Shown here one piece after another: positions 52,946 to 61,285 of a stretch of DNA of 64,000 bases (the stretch's first letter is position 1; every line of letters begins with the position of its first letter). The stretch spans positions 1 to 64,000 of the forward strand of contig JADJOY010000032.1 in the NCBI GenBank assembly GCA_016713535.1, given 5' to 3'. Origin of the DNA: JADJOY01 sp016713535 [NCBI: Deltaproteobacteria bacterium] (GTDB lineage: Bacteria; JADJOY01). The position numbers and the translations under genes were made by a program. The notes under the pieces were generated by a model. The model made no database searches. It had not been told where the DNA came from and worked only from the letters and a program-made list of their open reading frames with translations.

Positions 52946-53992
52946 TCACGGCTCGTTGGTCGAGATGTCCTTCCAGGGCGGCGCCCCGGTGGCGCTCTCG
53001 ACCGTCCAGACCCGCTCGCGCTCGAACGGGTGCGCGCGGACCGGGCAGCCCTCGACCGTGCACAGCGGGCAGCAATAGGACATGCACGGGTCGAGGTGGA
53101 CGATCGCGTCGCCCGGCGCGCCGAGGCGGTCGAGGATCTCGTCACCGAGCATCTGCTCGAGCCCGTGCGCCTCCTCGACGGTCCAGAACCGCGGCACCAC
53201 CAGGTGCAGGTCGATGTGATGGTGACGACCCTGGCGCAGTACCCGCAGGCGATGCGGTTCGAGGAGCCCCGGCCGTCGCAGCTCGGTCAACGCCGCGAGG
53301 ATGCGCCCCACCAGCTCGGGGTCGGCCTCGTCCATGAGGTGACCGACGCTCTTGCGCACGATCCGGACTCCGGACACCAGGATCTGGACGGCGACGAGCG
53401 AGGCCGCGACCGGGTCGATCCAGCCCAGGCCGGTGATGCGCACCAGACCGAGGCCAACCAGCACCGCGGCTGTCGTCACCACGTCGGTGAGGAGGTGCTG
53501 GCCATCGGCGACCAGGGCGGCCGAGCGCACCGCCTTGCCGCGGCGGATCAGGAACGAGCCCACCGCCAGGTTCACGAGCCCCGCGCCGGCCACGATCAAC
53601 AGACCGGAGTCGAGGTTGGCGATCGGCGCCGGGTCGTGGATCGCCGGTATCGCCTCGACCAGGATCAGCACCGCAGCCACCACGATCAGCGCGCCCTCGA
53701 CGCCCGCCGAGAACTCCTCCGCCTTGCCGTGACCGTAAGGGTGGTCGAGGTCGGCGGGACGCGAACCGACGATGAGCGTGAAGAGGGCCAAGCTCGACGC
53801 CACCACGTTGACGATGCTCTCGAGCGCATCCGAGAGCACGGCCGTGGAACCGGTGAGCCGCCAGGCTGCGAGCTTGGCGCCGAGCAGCACCACGCTGACC
53901 ACCACCGAGAGCACGCCCGCGCGCACTCGGCCGTCGGGAGCGGGGACGAGCTCGTCGGACGACGCGGAGGAAGCGACGTTCGGCACGTTCAT
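52946..53992 (-). CDS. Cation diffusion facilitator (metal efflux) with C-terminal Cys cluster
   Basis: 348 residues, six TM helices. The metal site is visible in TM2 (SDALESIVN) and TM5 (DGQHLLTD, HxxxD); the HPYGHGKAE loop is typical. It exports divalent metal (Zn, Fe, Mn or Co) in exchange for protons. The cytoplasmic domain ends with an added Cys-rich segment (CMSYCCPLCTVEGCPVRAHP) followed by about 25 residues, which may sense or bind metal. ATG 53992; a TGCTAGCCT element lies 44 nt upstream on this strand. Confidence 0.92.
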   Translation of the reverse strand: MNVPNVASSASSDELVPAPDGRVRAGVLSVVVSVVLLGAKLAAWRLTGSTAVLSDALESIVNVVASSLALFTLIVGSRPADLDHPYGHGKAEEFSAGVEGALIVVAAVLILVEAIPAIHDPAPIANLDSGLLIVAGAGLVNLAVGSFLIRRGKAVRSAALVADGQHLLTDVVTTAAVLVGLGLVRITGLGWIDPVAASLVAVQILVSGVRIVRKSVGHLMDEADPELVGRILAALTELRRPGLLEPHRLRVLRQGRHHHIDLHLVVPRFWTVEEAHGLEQMLGDEILDRLGAPGDAIVHLDPCMSYCCPLCTVEGCPVRAHPFERERVWTVESATGAPPWKDISTNEP

Positions 53993-54035
53993 GTCTCGTT
54001 GGTACGGCCCCGCGGTGTCGGGCCGAGAGCGGGCC

Positions 54036-54044
54036 AGGCTAGCA
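54036..54044 (-). promoter_or_regulatory. Extended -10 promoter element TGCTAGCCT
   Basis: Minus-strand TGCTAGCCT, identical to the 9-mer at 12769. It lies 44 nt before the CDF start in the divergent spacer; TGGGAC 17 bp upstream is a weak -35. Confidence 0.45.
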
Positions 54045-54170
54045 GGCGTGGTCGGCCCGTCCCACCGGCGCCTGGCGGCTCCGGCACGCCTCACGCGCGG
54101 TTGCCACTCGCCTCCGCGCGAGGCTATTCCCCACGGGCTCCGCCCGCGGCGGGGCCTCCCGGAGGTCCGT

Positions 54171-55193
54171 GTGTCCGAACTACAAGATCGCTTGATGTTC
54201 GTGATCGGCTCCCCCCGCTCCGGCTCGACCTTGCTCGAGCGGATGCTCGCGTCGCACTCGATGATCGCGGGCGGCCCGGAGCCGCACCTCATCACGCCGC
54301 TCGCGCACCTCGGCTACTACGACACCGTCTCCGCCGCTCCTTACGACCACCTGCGCGCGGTGGATGCGATTCGAGGCTTCGTCGCCGAGCTCCCGGATGG
54401 CGAGCGGGACTACCTCGACGCGTGCCGCGCCTACACCGACGTCCTCTACGGCCGGGCCCTGGCCAAGAGCGGCAAGCAGCGCTTCCTCGACAAGACCCCG
54501 GCCTACGGGCTGGTGCTGCCGTTCCTCGCCAGGCTCTACCCGCGCGCCAAGTACGTGGTGCTGACGCGACACCCGGCTGCGATCTTCTGCTCGTTCGCCG
54601 AGAGCTTCTTCGAGGGCGACTTCGAAGCCGCCAACGCGTTCAACCCGATCCTCGATCGCTACGTGCCGGCGCTCGCGCGCTTCCTGCGCGAGCGGCCGGT
54701 ACCCCTCTGTCACGTGCGCTACGAGGACCTGGTCGCCGATCCCGAGCGCTGGATGCGCGAGATCTTCGAGTTCCTGGGCGTACCGTTCGAGGCGAGCGCG
54801 ATCGACTACGGCAAGCACGAGCACTCGAACAAGGGACTCGGTGACCCGACCGGGGTCCACAAGCACACCCGGCCGTCCACGGCCTCGATCGAGAAGTGGG
54901 CGAAGCAGCTCGCGGGCGACGAGAAGAACCTGAAGCTCGTGCGCTCGCTCACCGATCGCCTCGACCCCGCCGATCTCGCCACCTGGGGCTACGACAAGAA
55001 GACGCTCTACGCTCCCATCGACGAGGGCCGGGTGCCGGGCATCGCGCCGCGCAAGAAGAAGCTCTCGGACAGGCTCGATCGGCACTCCCTCGAGCGCTGG
55101 TTGCTGCTCGAGCTCCGCCGCAACATCCACCACAACGCCTTCGGGCGGCTGGTGAAGAAGGTCCGCTTCGTGTGCGACGTGCTGCTCAGGTGA
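54171..55193 (+). CDS. Sulfotransferase family protein
   Basis: 340 residues. PAPS-binding 5' loop FVIGSPRSGSTLLERML at the N-terminus and 3' phosphate motif YVVLTRHPAAIFCSFAESFF; VRYEDLVADPERWMREIFEF and a C-terminal WGYDKKTLY region match Sulfotransfer_3-type proteins. It moves sulfate from PAPS to a carbohydrate, lipid or peptide acceptor; the acceptor is unknown. GTG 54171 follows GGAGG; ATG 54195 is an alternative. The tail is basic (PRKKKLSDRLDRHSLERW) and may touch the membrane. Confidence 0.9.
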   Translation: MSELQDRLMFVIGSPRSGSTLLERMLASHSMIAGGPEPHLITPLAHLGYYDTVSAAPYDHLRAVDAIRGFVAELPDGERDYLDACRAYTDVLYGRALAKSGKQRFLDKTPAYGLVLPFLARLYPRAKYVVLTRHPAAIFCSFAESFFEGDFEAANAFNPILDRYVPALARFLRERPVPLCHVRYEDLVADPERWMREIFEFLGVPFEASAIDYGKHEHSNKGLGDPTGVHKHTRPSTASIEKWAKQLAGDEKNLKLVRSLTDRLDPADLATWGYDKKTLYAPIDEGRVPGIAPRKKKLSDRLDRHSLERWLLLELRRNIHHNAFGRLVKKVRFVCDVLLR

Positions 55194-55271
55194 CGACGCG
55201 CCGGGCTCCCGTCCTCGACGGCGGCCGCCCGCCCACCCTGGCCGCCGCACGGCGGTCTCCGGAGGCCCACC

Positions 55272-55607
55272 ATGACCCAGTCCAAGTACCCCCTGCTCCT
55301 CGCCGTGATCGCGGCGCTCGTCGTCGGCACGGCACTTCCCGGCTGCGGCCGCACGCTCTCACGATGGGGCCTCGGCGCGCAGCGGCTGCACGCTCCCCAA
55401 GGCGCACAGGCCGTGCTCGGCATGTCGTTCCACCAGGAGGGCACCAGCACCATCAAGGACGTGGTGTTCGTGATGGACGACTGCACGGTGGTGGCGAAGG
55501 AGTACAAGGACATCTCGCCGTTCGAGGGCAAGCTCGAGATCCTCAGCCACGACGGCAAGCCCTTCCATCAGGCCGGATGCGTGCCACGCGTGGCGTCGGC
55601 GCGGTGA
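55272..55607 (+). CDS. Small putative lipoprotein
   Basis: 111 residues, not recognised. Signal helix PLLLAVIAALVVGTALPGC with lipobox Cys 25, then a short domain with AVLGMSFHQEGTSTIKDVVF, MDDCTVVAKEY and two further Cys. ATG 55272 follows GGAGGCCC, supporting it. It ends just before the tandem repeat array; the terminal codons (GCVPRVASAR) approach the first repeat. Confidence 0.65.
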   Translation: MTQSKYPLLLAVIAALVVGTALPGCGRTLSRWGLGAQRLHAPQGAQAVLGMSFHQEGTSTIKDVVFVMDDCTVVAKEYKDISPFEGKLEILSHDGKPFHQAGCVPRVASAR

Positions 55608-55610
55608 TTT

Positions 55611-56190
55611 TGCGGGGGGCTGTTCCAGCCCCCCGCCCGCCGGGAGTGAATCCCGGCGGGACCCACCCCCAAGGCACTCGACTACGCTCGTGGCGTGCCG
55701 CTGGCACGCGCAGATCGGCGAGACTGGTCGTGGCGCGGACATCCTTGCGGGGGGCTCTTCCAGCCCCCCGCCCGCCGGGAGTGAATCCCGGCGCGACCCA
55801 CCCCCAAGGCACTCGACTACGCTCGTGGCGTGCCGCTGGCACGCGCAGATCGGCGAGACTGGTCGTGGCGCGGACATCCTTGCGGGGGGCTGTTCCAGCC
55901 CCCCGCCCGCCGGGAGTGAATCCCGGCGGGACCCACCCCCAAGGCACTCGACTACGCTCGTGGCGTGCCGCTGGCACGCGCAGATCGGCGAGACTCGTCG
56001 TGGCGCTGACATCCTTGCGGGGGGCTCTTCCAGCCCCCCGCCCGCCGGGAGTGAATCCCGGCGGGACCCACCCCCACGGCACTCGCTTACGCTCGTGGCG
56101 TGCCGCTGGCACGCGCAAATCGGCGAGACTTGTCGTGGCGCTGGCATCCTTGCGGGGGGCTCTTCCAAACCCCCGCCTCACCCCCACCTT
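55611..56190. repeat. Tandem array of a 135-bp triple-hairpin unit
   Basis: Units start at 55611, 55746, 55881, 56016 and 56151, exactly 135 bp apart; four full and one partial (to about 56190). Each full unit has H1 (GCGGGGGGCT/AGCCCCCCGC around G or C plus TTCC), H2 (stem CCGCCGGGA, loop GTGAA), CCCACCCC, AAGGCACTCG, H3 (GCGTGCC, loop GCT, GGCACGC) and a 40-bp tail ending ATCCT. H1 loops alternate TGTTCC, TCTTCC, TGTTCC, TCTTCC. Unit 2 has a C in place of G in the H2 arm. The spacer 55608-56205 has no supported gene; long ORFs through it arise because 135 is a multiple of 3. Confidence 0.9.
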
Positions 56191-56205
56191 TCCTGGAGAG
56201 ATTCC

Positions 56206-57132
56206 ATGCGTATCGGCTGGACGCTTCCGCAGCACGGCGCCGTCGCCGGCCCCGAGTCGCTGATCCGATTCTCGAAGCGCGCCGAGGACCTCGGCGTCGA
56301 CAGCTTGTGGGTGTGCGAGCGACTGCTGTGGCCGGTGTCGCCCAAGGCCCCCTACCCCGCAAGCGCCGACGGCAGCCTGCCCGTCCAGTTCCAGCGCGAG
56401 CTCGATCCGCTGGAGACGCTCACCTTCGTGGCCGCGCACACCCAGCGCGCGCGCCTCGGCACCAGCGTCATCAACCTGCCCTACTACAACCCGGTCATGC
56501 TGGCGCGGCGGATCGCGAGCCTCGACGTGCTGTCGGGCGGACGCGCCGCGATCGGCTTCGGCAACGGCTGGTCGCCCGACGAGTTCGAGGCGATGGGCGT
56601 GCCGATGAAGGCGCGGGTGCGGCGCTCCGAGGAGTACCTGACGGTGATGAAGGCGATGTGGACCACCGACCCCGTCGAGTTCCAGGGCACCTTCGTCTCG
56701 CTACCCAGGTCGGTGGTGCCGCTCAAGCCGGTGCAGAAGCCGCACCCGCCGCTCTACCTCGCCGCGTACACCGAGTCTGCGATCGAGCTCGTGGCGCGCC
56801 ACGCCGATGGCTGGAACCCGGCAGGAGTGCCTGTGGCCGGGATGCAGGCGATGTGGGGCGCCATTCGCAGCCGCGCCGAGGCGCTGGGCCGCGACCCGTC
56901 GAAGCTCGAGCTCGTGGTGCGCGCCAACCTCTACGTCACGCCGAAGGCGCTCGACGAGGCGAGCCGCGCCGTGTTCGTGGGCAGCCTCGATCAGATCCGG
57001 GCCGACCTGGATGCGACACGCGCGCTCGGCGCCCACGAGACGCTGCTCGAAGCGCAGTTCGCGACGAGCGTCGAGGCACTCGAGCCGCAGCTCGAGCTCC
57101 TCGACAGGCTGACGTCCCTCGCGCGATCCTGA
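56206..57132 (+). CDS. LLM-class (luciferase-like) oxidoreductase, probably F420-dependent
   Basis: 308 residues, TIM-barrel luciferase-like monooxygenase family. MRIGWTLPQHG, RAEDLGVDSLWVCERL, TLTFVAAHTQRARLGTSVIN, LARRIASLDVLSGGRAAIGF and GWSPDEFEAMGVPMKAR fit the F420-dependent TIGR03619-like branch; the cofactor (F420 or FMN) is inferred from this. Substrate unknown. ATG 56206 follows CCTGGAGAG at good spacing. The upstream 600 bp is the repeat array, so the promoter must lie within or at the end of it. Confidence 0.85.
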   Translation: MRIGWTLPQHGAVAGPESLIRFSKRAEDLGVDSLWVCERLLWPVSPKAPYPASADGSLPVQFQRELDPLETLTFVAAHTQRARLGTSVINLPYYNPVMLARRIASLDVLSGGRAAIGFGNGWSPDEFEAMGVPMKARVRRSEEYLTVMKAMWTTDPVEFQGTFVSLPRSVVPLKPVQKPHPPLYLAAYTESAIELVARHADGWNPAGVPVAGMQAMWGAIRSRAEALGRDPSKLELVVRANLYVTPKALDEASRAVFVGSLDQIRADLDATRALGAHETLLEAQFATSVEALEPQLELLDRLTSLARS

Positions 57133-57133
57133 C

Positions 57134-57222
57134 GCCGCGGGCGGGCGCAAGGCCCGCCCCTACCGTCCAGGTGTCGACGCCGGCGGTGATGCGGCCGTAC
57201 GGGCGGGGCCAGTCCCCGCCCG
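57134..57222. terminator. Two hairpins between converging genes
   Basis: Perfect 8-bp stem GGGCGGGC/GCCCGCCC (57139-57146, 57152-57159), ending CCCCTAC, and perfect 9-bp stem CGGGCGGGG/CCCCGCCCG (57200-57208, 57214-57222). Both are members of dispersed palindrome families and probably act as bidirectional terminators for the LLM and hydrolase genes. Confidence 0.6.
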
Positions 57223-57242
57223 ACGAGGCGCTTCGAGGATCT

Positions 57243-58521
57243 TCACCCCGCCGCTTGCGCGGGCGTGGGCGGCTCCTCGACACGCGGCAAGCTCGGCTCC
57301 TTGTGCTGATGCTTGAGCGCGTAGTCGGCGAGGTTCTTGATGTCGTAGCAGATCTGCCGGATGTCGTGGCCCATGGTGAGGTCGATGTGACTGTTGCCCT
57401 TCACCGGCCGCCACAAGAGGTAGTTGCTGCGCGCGTTCTTGTAGATCGAGCTGGTGCTCTTCAGGTCCGCGATCCGGTCCTGGTCCCCGAACACGATCGC
57501 CACCGGGATCTCGATCTTGTCGAAGTTCTTCTTGAAGTCGTAGTTGAGCTTGTAGCACTTGAGCTCGTCCTTGCGGATCCAGCGCGCGAACTGCCGCACC
57601 ACCGCGCGCGGCTCGGGGCCGCCGCCGATGTTGAGCAAGGACTTGATGCGCTCGGGATTGGCGCGCTCCGGGTTCCACATCAGCGGGATGTACTTGGGGA
57701 TCCCGCCGAGCAGCGTGCCGGGGCGGTTGAAGAACTTCTGGACGGTGCGCAGCAGCAGGTCGACCGGCACCACCTGGAACTTGAGCTCGGCCGGCTCTTC
57801 GTTCGGCGTGAGCTTGTCGACGACCGTCTCCGGCACGATCGGCAGCGCCTCCACGAAGTCGGCGAGGCGCTTGCGAGTGGCGTGGCTCACCTTGCGGGCG
57901 GTGTTGAGCTCCCACAGCAGCGCGTCGACGGCCGGCACGCCCAGGAGATCGACGAGCGCCAGCATCTGGATGAGCGGGAATCCGCGCCCGATGTCGCTCG
58001 GCGCCCCGATCGTCACCAGCCCCAGGAAGTCTTCCTGCTGCCAGGACGCGAGCCCGTAGCCGAGCATGCCGCCCATGCTGTGGCCCACGTAGACCATCTT
58101 GCGGCGGCCGGTCTTGCGCTTCACCTCGCGGATGGCCGCCGGCAGATCGAACATGAAGTAGCTGTCGACGTCCCACGCCCACTGGATGTCGCCCGGCAGC
58201 GGGCGGCCATCGCGGCGATGACGGCGGTACTGGAGCGCGGTCGAGCTCTTTGCCGTGACCGCGTAGCTCGAGGATGTGGATGTCGGCGCCGAAGAACGCC
58301 ATGTTCTTCACGAACTCGCCCGACGTCCACGCGTGGCGGTTCTGCGAGAAGCCGTGCACCAGCAGGAACGGCACGCCCGCGAGTGGCTGCTCGAAGGCCA
58401 CCTTCTTGGGCTTGTAGCGGGTGATCACCAGCGTCCAGTGATCCTGGGTCTCGACCAGATACTCCTCTTCGTCACAAAGCTCTTCGAGCGAGATCCGGTC
58501 CACGTTCGCGCTGTTCGGCAT
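57243..58521 (-). CDS. Alpha/beta fold hydrolase (one frame break)
   Basis: About 425 residues when repaired. N-terminal part: VPFLLVHGFSQNRHAW and HILELRGHGK; then the frame slips near 58245-58250, where AAAG instead of AAG adds one A. The rest continues in the next frame: VYVGHSMGGMLGYGLA (nucleophile Ser), VAIVFGDQDRIADL (acid) and GNSHIDLTMG (His). A cap-like insertion of about 130 residues lies before the acid motif. Similar to large lipase or polyhydroxyalkanoate-related hydrolases; substrate unknown. ATG 58521 fits better than 58566. Divergent from pyrE. Confidence 0.85.
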
Positions 58522-58580
58522 GTCGAGTGCCCTCGGTGCGGCGAGGTGACGCTTTGCGTCGATCATAGCGTTTGAGCGCG

Positions 58581-58589
58581 TGCTAGTCT
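58581..58589 (+). promoter_or_regulatory. Extended -10 promoter element TGCTAGTCT
   Basis: TGCTAGTCT lies 46 nt before the pyrE ATG. It differs by one base from the element before the TlpA-like and CDF genes. No convincing -35. Confidence 0.45.
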
Positions 58590-58634
58590 CGCGCGCCCCG
58601 CGATACCGCGGCTCGATCCGCCGGAGCCTCCGCC

Positions 58635-59213
58635 ATGCCGACCGCGTCCTCTCCCGCCGACCGCGACCGCCTGCGCGCCCTCCTCCTCGAGCACAGCGTA
58701 CGGTGGGGCGAGTTCACCCTCGCCTCCGGCAAGAAGAGCGACCTCTACATCGATGCCCGCGTCACGCTGATGCTGCCCGAGGGGCTGAGCCTCGCCGGCA
58801 AGCTGCTGCTCGAGCAGATCGACGCCACCTTCCAGCCCGCCGACCTCGACGCCGTCGGCGGCATGGCGGTGGGTGCGGTGCCCCTCGTCAGCGCATGCCT
58901 GGTCCACGCCGCGGCCGACTCCCGCTGGCGCGGCCTGCGGGGGTTCTTCGTGCGCAAGGAGGCCAAGGGCCACGGCCTCGGCAAGCGCGTCGAGGGCGCG
59001 TTCCGCGCCGGCGATCGGGTGGTGCTCCTCGAGGACGTGGTGACCTCGGGCGGGTCGTCCAAGCTCGCCGCGGACGCGGTCCAGGAAGCCGGTGGGCAGG
59101 TGCGCCGGGTGGTCGCGATCGTCGATCGAGACGAAGGCGGGGCGGCAGCCCTCGCCGGGGCCGGAGGCTTGAGTGCGATCTTCCGGCGCGCCGACCTCGT
59201 CGCACCGAGCTGA
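58635..59213 (+). CDS. pyrE: Orotate phosphoribosyltransferase
   Basis: 192 residues. It converts orotate and PRPP to OMP in pyrimidine synthesis. FTLASGKKSDLYIDAR is the orotate-side motif; GMAVGAVPLVSAC and GFFVRKEAKGHGLGKRVEG follow; the PRPP-binding motif reads VVLLEDVVTSGGSS. Length and order are normal. ATG 58635 is the natural start. Monocistronic, with a TGCTAGTCT element upstream. Confidence 0.95.
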   Translation: MPTASSPADRDRLRALLLEHSVRWGEFTLASGKKSDLYIDARVTLMLPEGLSLAGKLLLEQIDATFQPADLDAVGGMAVGAVPLVSACLVHAAADSRWRGLRGFFVRKEAKGHGLGKRVEGAFRAGDRVVLLEDVVTSGGSSKLAADAVQEAGGQVRRVVAIVDRDEGGAAALAGAGGLSAIFRRADLVAPS

Positions 59214-59219
59214 GCGGCC

Positions 59220-59672
59220 TCAGCGCGGTGCGCCCCGGAACGAGTCGAACCAGGCGAGCGCCTCCGCCTCGGTCTCGACGGCGGTCGCGGTGACACCGCG
59301 ATTCGCCAGCACCACCACGCCGAAGCGCTCCGGGTCGAGCCACGTCGCGGGCGCCACGAGCGCCAGCCGCACGCTCATGGCGGACGCCTGCGCCCAGCGC
59401 TCGGCGGACGCGAAGCGCTCACTCAAGCTCGGCGTGAGGAAGCCGCTCAGCCCGGTGAGGTCGATCAGGAGCTCGGTCAGCCCCGCGGCGCGAGTCCGAT
59501 CGATCGCCTGCTCCACCAGCGCCACGCCCTGCTCGAGCGTGACCGTGCCGGACGCTCGGTAGAACGCCCGATCGCCGACGACCTCGTAGTGCTCGAGTGG
59601 CCTAATTTCGGCACCCCGCAGGCGCCCAGGGCGGCGCCGGAATTCTACGTGCGACCACCGCGCGACCAGCAC
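59220..59672 (-). CDS. STAS/SpoIIAA-like domain protein
   Basis: Up to 150 residues. The core (RAFYRASGTVTLEQGVALVE, ELLIDLTGLSGFLTPSLSER, MSVRLALVAPATW, ALAWFDSF) matches the SpoIIAA-like/STAS fold seen in stand-alone proteins that may bind nucleotides or lipids. The first 25 residues from ATG 59672 look non-conserved, so a later start is possible. It follows the MgtC gene by 39 bp on the same strand. Confidence 0.65.
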   Translation of the reverse strand: MLVARWSHVEFRRRPGRLRGAEIRPLEHYEVVGDRAFYRASGTVTLEQGVALVEQAIDRTRAAGLTELLIDLTGLSGFLTPSLSERFASAERWAQASAMSVRLALVAPATWLDPERFGVVVLANRGVTATAVETEAEALAWFDSFRGAPR

Positions 59673-59711
59673 CGAGGCATGCCCTGCGGCGCTCCACCAC
59701 CCACCCGCCTG

Positions 59712-60200
59712 CTACGGCGCGCGACGCTGGAACGGGCGGGCGAACTGGGGCAGCGTGGCGAGGATCACCAGCGCGAGCACGGTGCTGAGGACCGCGGTGG
59801 CCTCGCGCCCCATCCCCGCCGCCACGCCGATCGCGGCGGTGAGCCAGATGCCCGCGGCCGTCGTCAGCCCCTGCACGTCCGCCTCGCCGCCACGCTTGAT
59901 GATGGTGCCGGCACCCAGGAAGCCGATCCCCGCGGTGAGCCCCTGAAGCACCCGCGTGAGGTCCGCGTTCGCGACACCGGCCTGCTGAGGGATGAGCACG
60001 AACAGCGCCGCGCCGAGGGCCACCAGCATGTGCGTCCGCATGCCGGCGGACTTTCCCTTGTGCTCGCGCTCGAAGCCGAGCGTTCCACCCAGGATCGCGG
60101 CGAGGAGCATACGCACACCGATCCGCGTGGCCTGGCCGACGTCGGTGAGGTCGGAGAACTCCTCCGTCACCGCCTGCAACATCTCGCTCCACGGGTCCAT
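59712..60200 (-). CDS. MgtC family membrane protein
   Basis: 162 residues, about four to five TM helices. RMLLAAILGGTLGFEREHKG with the conserved Gly-Phe-Glu-Arg, AGMRTHMLVALGAALFVLI and GLTAGIGFLGAGTIIKRGG are typical of the MgtC/SapB N-terminal domain. No C-terminal cytoplasmic domain. MgtC proteins inhibit the F-type ATP synthase or adapt cells to low Mg; the role here is unproven. ATG 60200. Confidence 0.9.
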   Translation of the reverse strand: MDPWSEMLQAVTEEFSDLTDVGQATRIGVRMLLAAILGGTLGFEREHKGKSAGMRTHMLVALGAALFVLIPQQAGVANADLTRVLQGLTAGIGFLGAGTIIKRGGEADVQGLTTAAGIWLTAAIGVAAGMGREATAVLSTVLALVILATLPQFARPFQRRAP

Positions 60201-60259
60201 GACAGGGCTCGCCGACCTCGCCGGTCAACATACCCGCCAGCCCCGCGAACGCGTGGCGG

Positions 60260-61285
60260 TCAGTGCGTGGGGTCGCCAGGGAACTCGCGCTGCCAATCTT
60301 GCTTCATGTCGACGATCGTCCACCCCTTGGCACGCGCCTCGTCGAGCCCCTTGTCGAGGCGCCCCACGGCGCTCGTCCGATCGTAGGCCCACTCGCGCTC
60401 GGCGTCGGTGTGCCGGACGTAGACGCAGAGCCTGGGCCCCGCGCCACCGGCGGTCCACTGCAACATCTGCAGATCGCCGTCGGAGTTGCCGAACGCGGCG
60501 ACCGGACGCCGCCCGACCCGTGCCTGGATACCGGCCGGCTTGCCCGGCCCATCGTCGATGAACTCGACCTCGGGCAGCCGTGCGAGCACCGGCTGCCCGG
60601 CGCGGACCTCGAACCGGGTCCGGATGCTGCTGCCGATCACCTGCTCGGGCGGGACGCCGTAGACCCGCTCGGCCCACGGCCGCATGAACTCCACTCCACC
60701 ACCCGAGACGATGTAGGTCGCGAACCCGTTGGCGCGCAGATAGGCGAGCAGCTCGACCATGGGTTGGTACACCATCTCGGTGTAGAGCCGCCCGGTCGTG
60801 GGATGACGCGCGCTCGCGATCCAGTCGCTCACGATGGACGCGAACTCGTCGGTGGTGGTGCCGGCGTGACTCGCGATCACGAGCTCGAGCAGCGCGTGCT
60901 CGCCACCCGCGAGCGCCGCCTTGGTGTCGCCGGCAAGCACCGAGCGGAACGGCTCTCTCTCCTTCCACTCGGGGTGTGACGGCGCGAGCGCCTTCACCCG
61001 GTCGAACGCGAACAGCGCCTGGACGTAGAGCGGCTGCTCGGCCCACAAGGTACCGTCGTTGTCGAACACGGCGATGCGCTCCGCGGGTGCGACGAAGGTC
61101 GGGCTCCCTACGGCGGTGGTCTTGGCGACGAAGCCGACGATCGCCGCGCGAGACCCGCTGTCCTTCCAGCTCGGCAGCACGTCCGCCGCGGCGGCCGCGA
61201 CCACCGTCGCGGCCCACGCCGCGACGACGTGCGCGCCCAGGCGCCATCGGTTCCGAGGCGAGCCCGCCCGGTCACGGCGCGTCAT
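60260..61285 (-). CDS. Exported HAD-family phosphatase
   Basis: 341 residues. An N-terminal hydrophobic segment (LGAHVVAAWAATVVAAAAAD, residues 16-35) suggests export. HAD motifs: I, VFDNDGTLW with Asp 75 and 77; II, IVSGGG; III region, RPVAAFGNSDGDLQM with the final acidic pair. Serine-phosphatase-like cap of helices between I and II. It removes phosphate from a small molecule in the envelope. The ATG overlaps the arylsulfatase stop (ATGA), so the two are translated together. Confidence 0.85.
   Translation of the reverse strand: MTRRDRAGSPRNRWRLGAHVVAAWAATVVAAAAADVLPSWKDSGSRAAIVGFVAKTTAVGSPTFVAPAERIAVFDNDGTLWAEQPLYVQALFAFDRVKALAPSHPEWKEREPFRSVLAGDTKAALAGGEHALLELVIASHAGTTTDEFASIVSDWIASARHPTTGRLYTEMVYQPMVELLAYLRANGFATYIVSGGGVEFMRPWAERVYGVPPEQVIGSSIRTRFEVRAGQPVLARLPEVEFIDDGPGKPAGIQARVGRRPVAAFGNSDGDLQMLQWTAGGAGPRLCVYVRHTDAEREWAYDRTSAVGRLDKGLDEARAKGWTIVDMKQDWQREFPGDPTH

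Noticed and set aside
55611-56190. CRISPR-like array
   Set aside because: The 135-bp units abut with no unique spacers and contain several internal palindromes; no cas genes are nearby.
55359-57132. Long ORFs on both strands through the tandem array
   Set aside because: They stay open only because the unit length is a multiple of three; the protein text repeats with the DNA and has no start site or family support.
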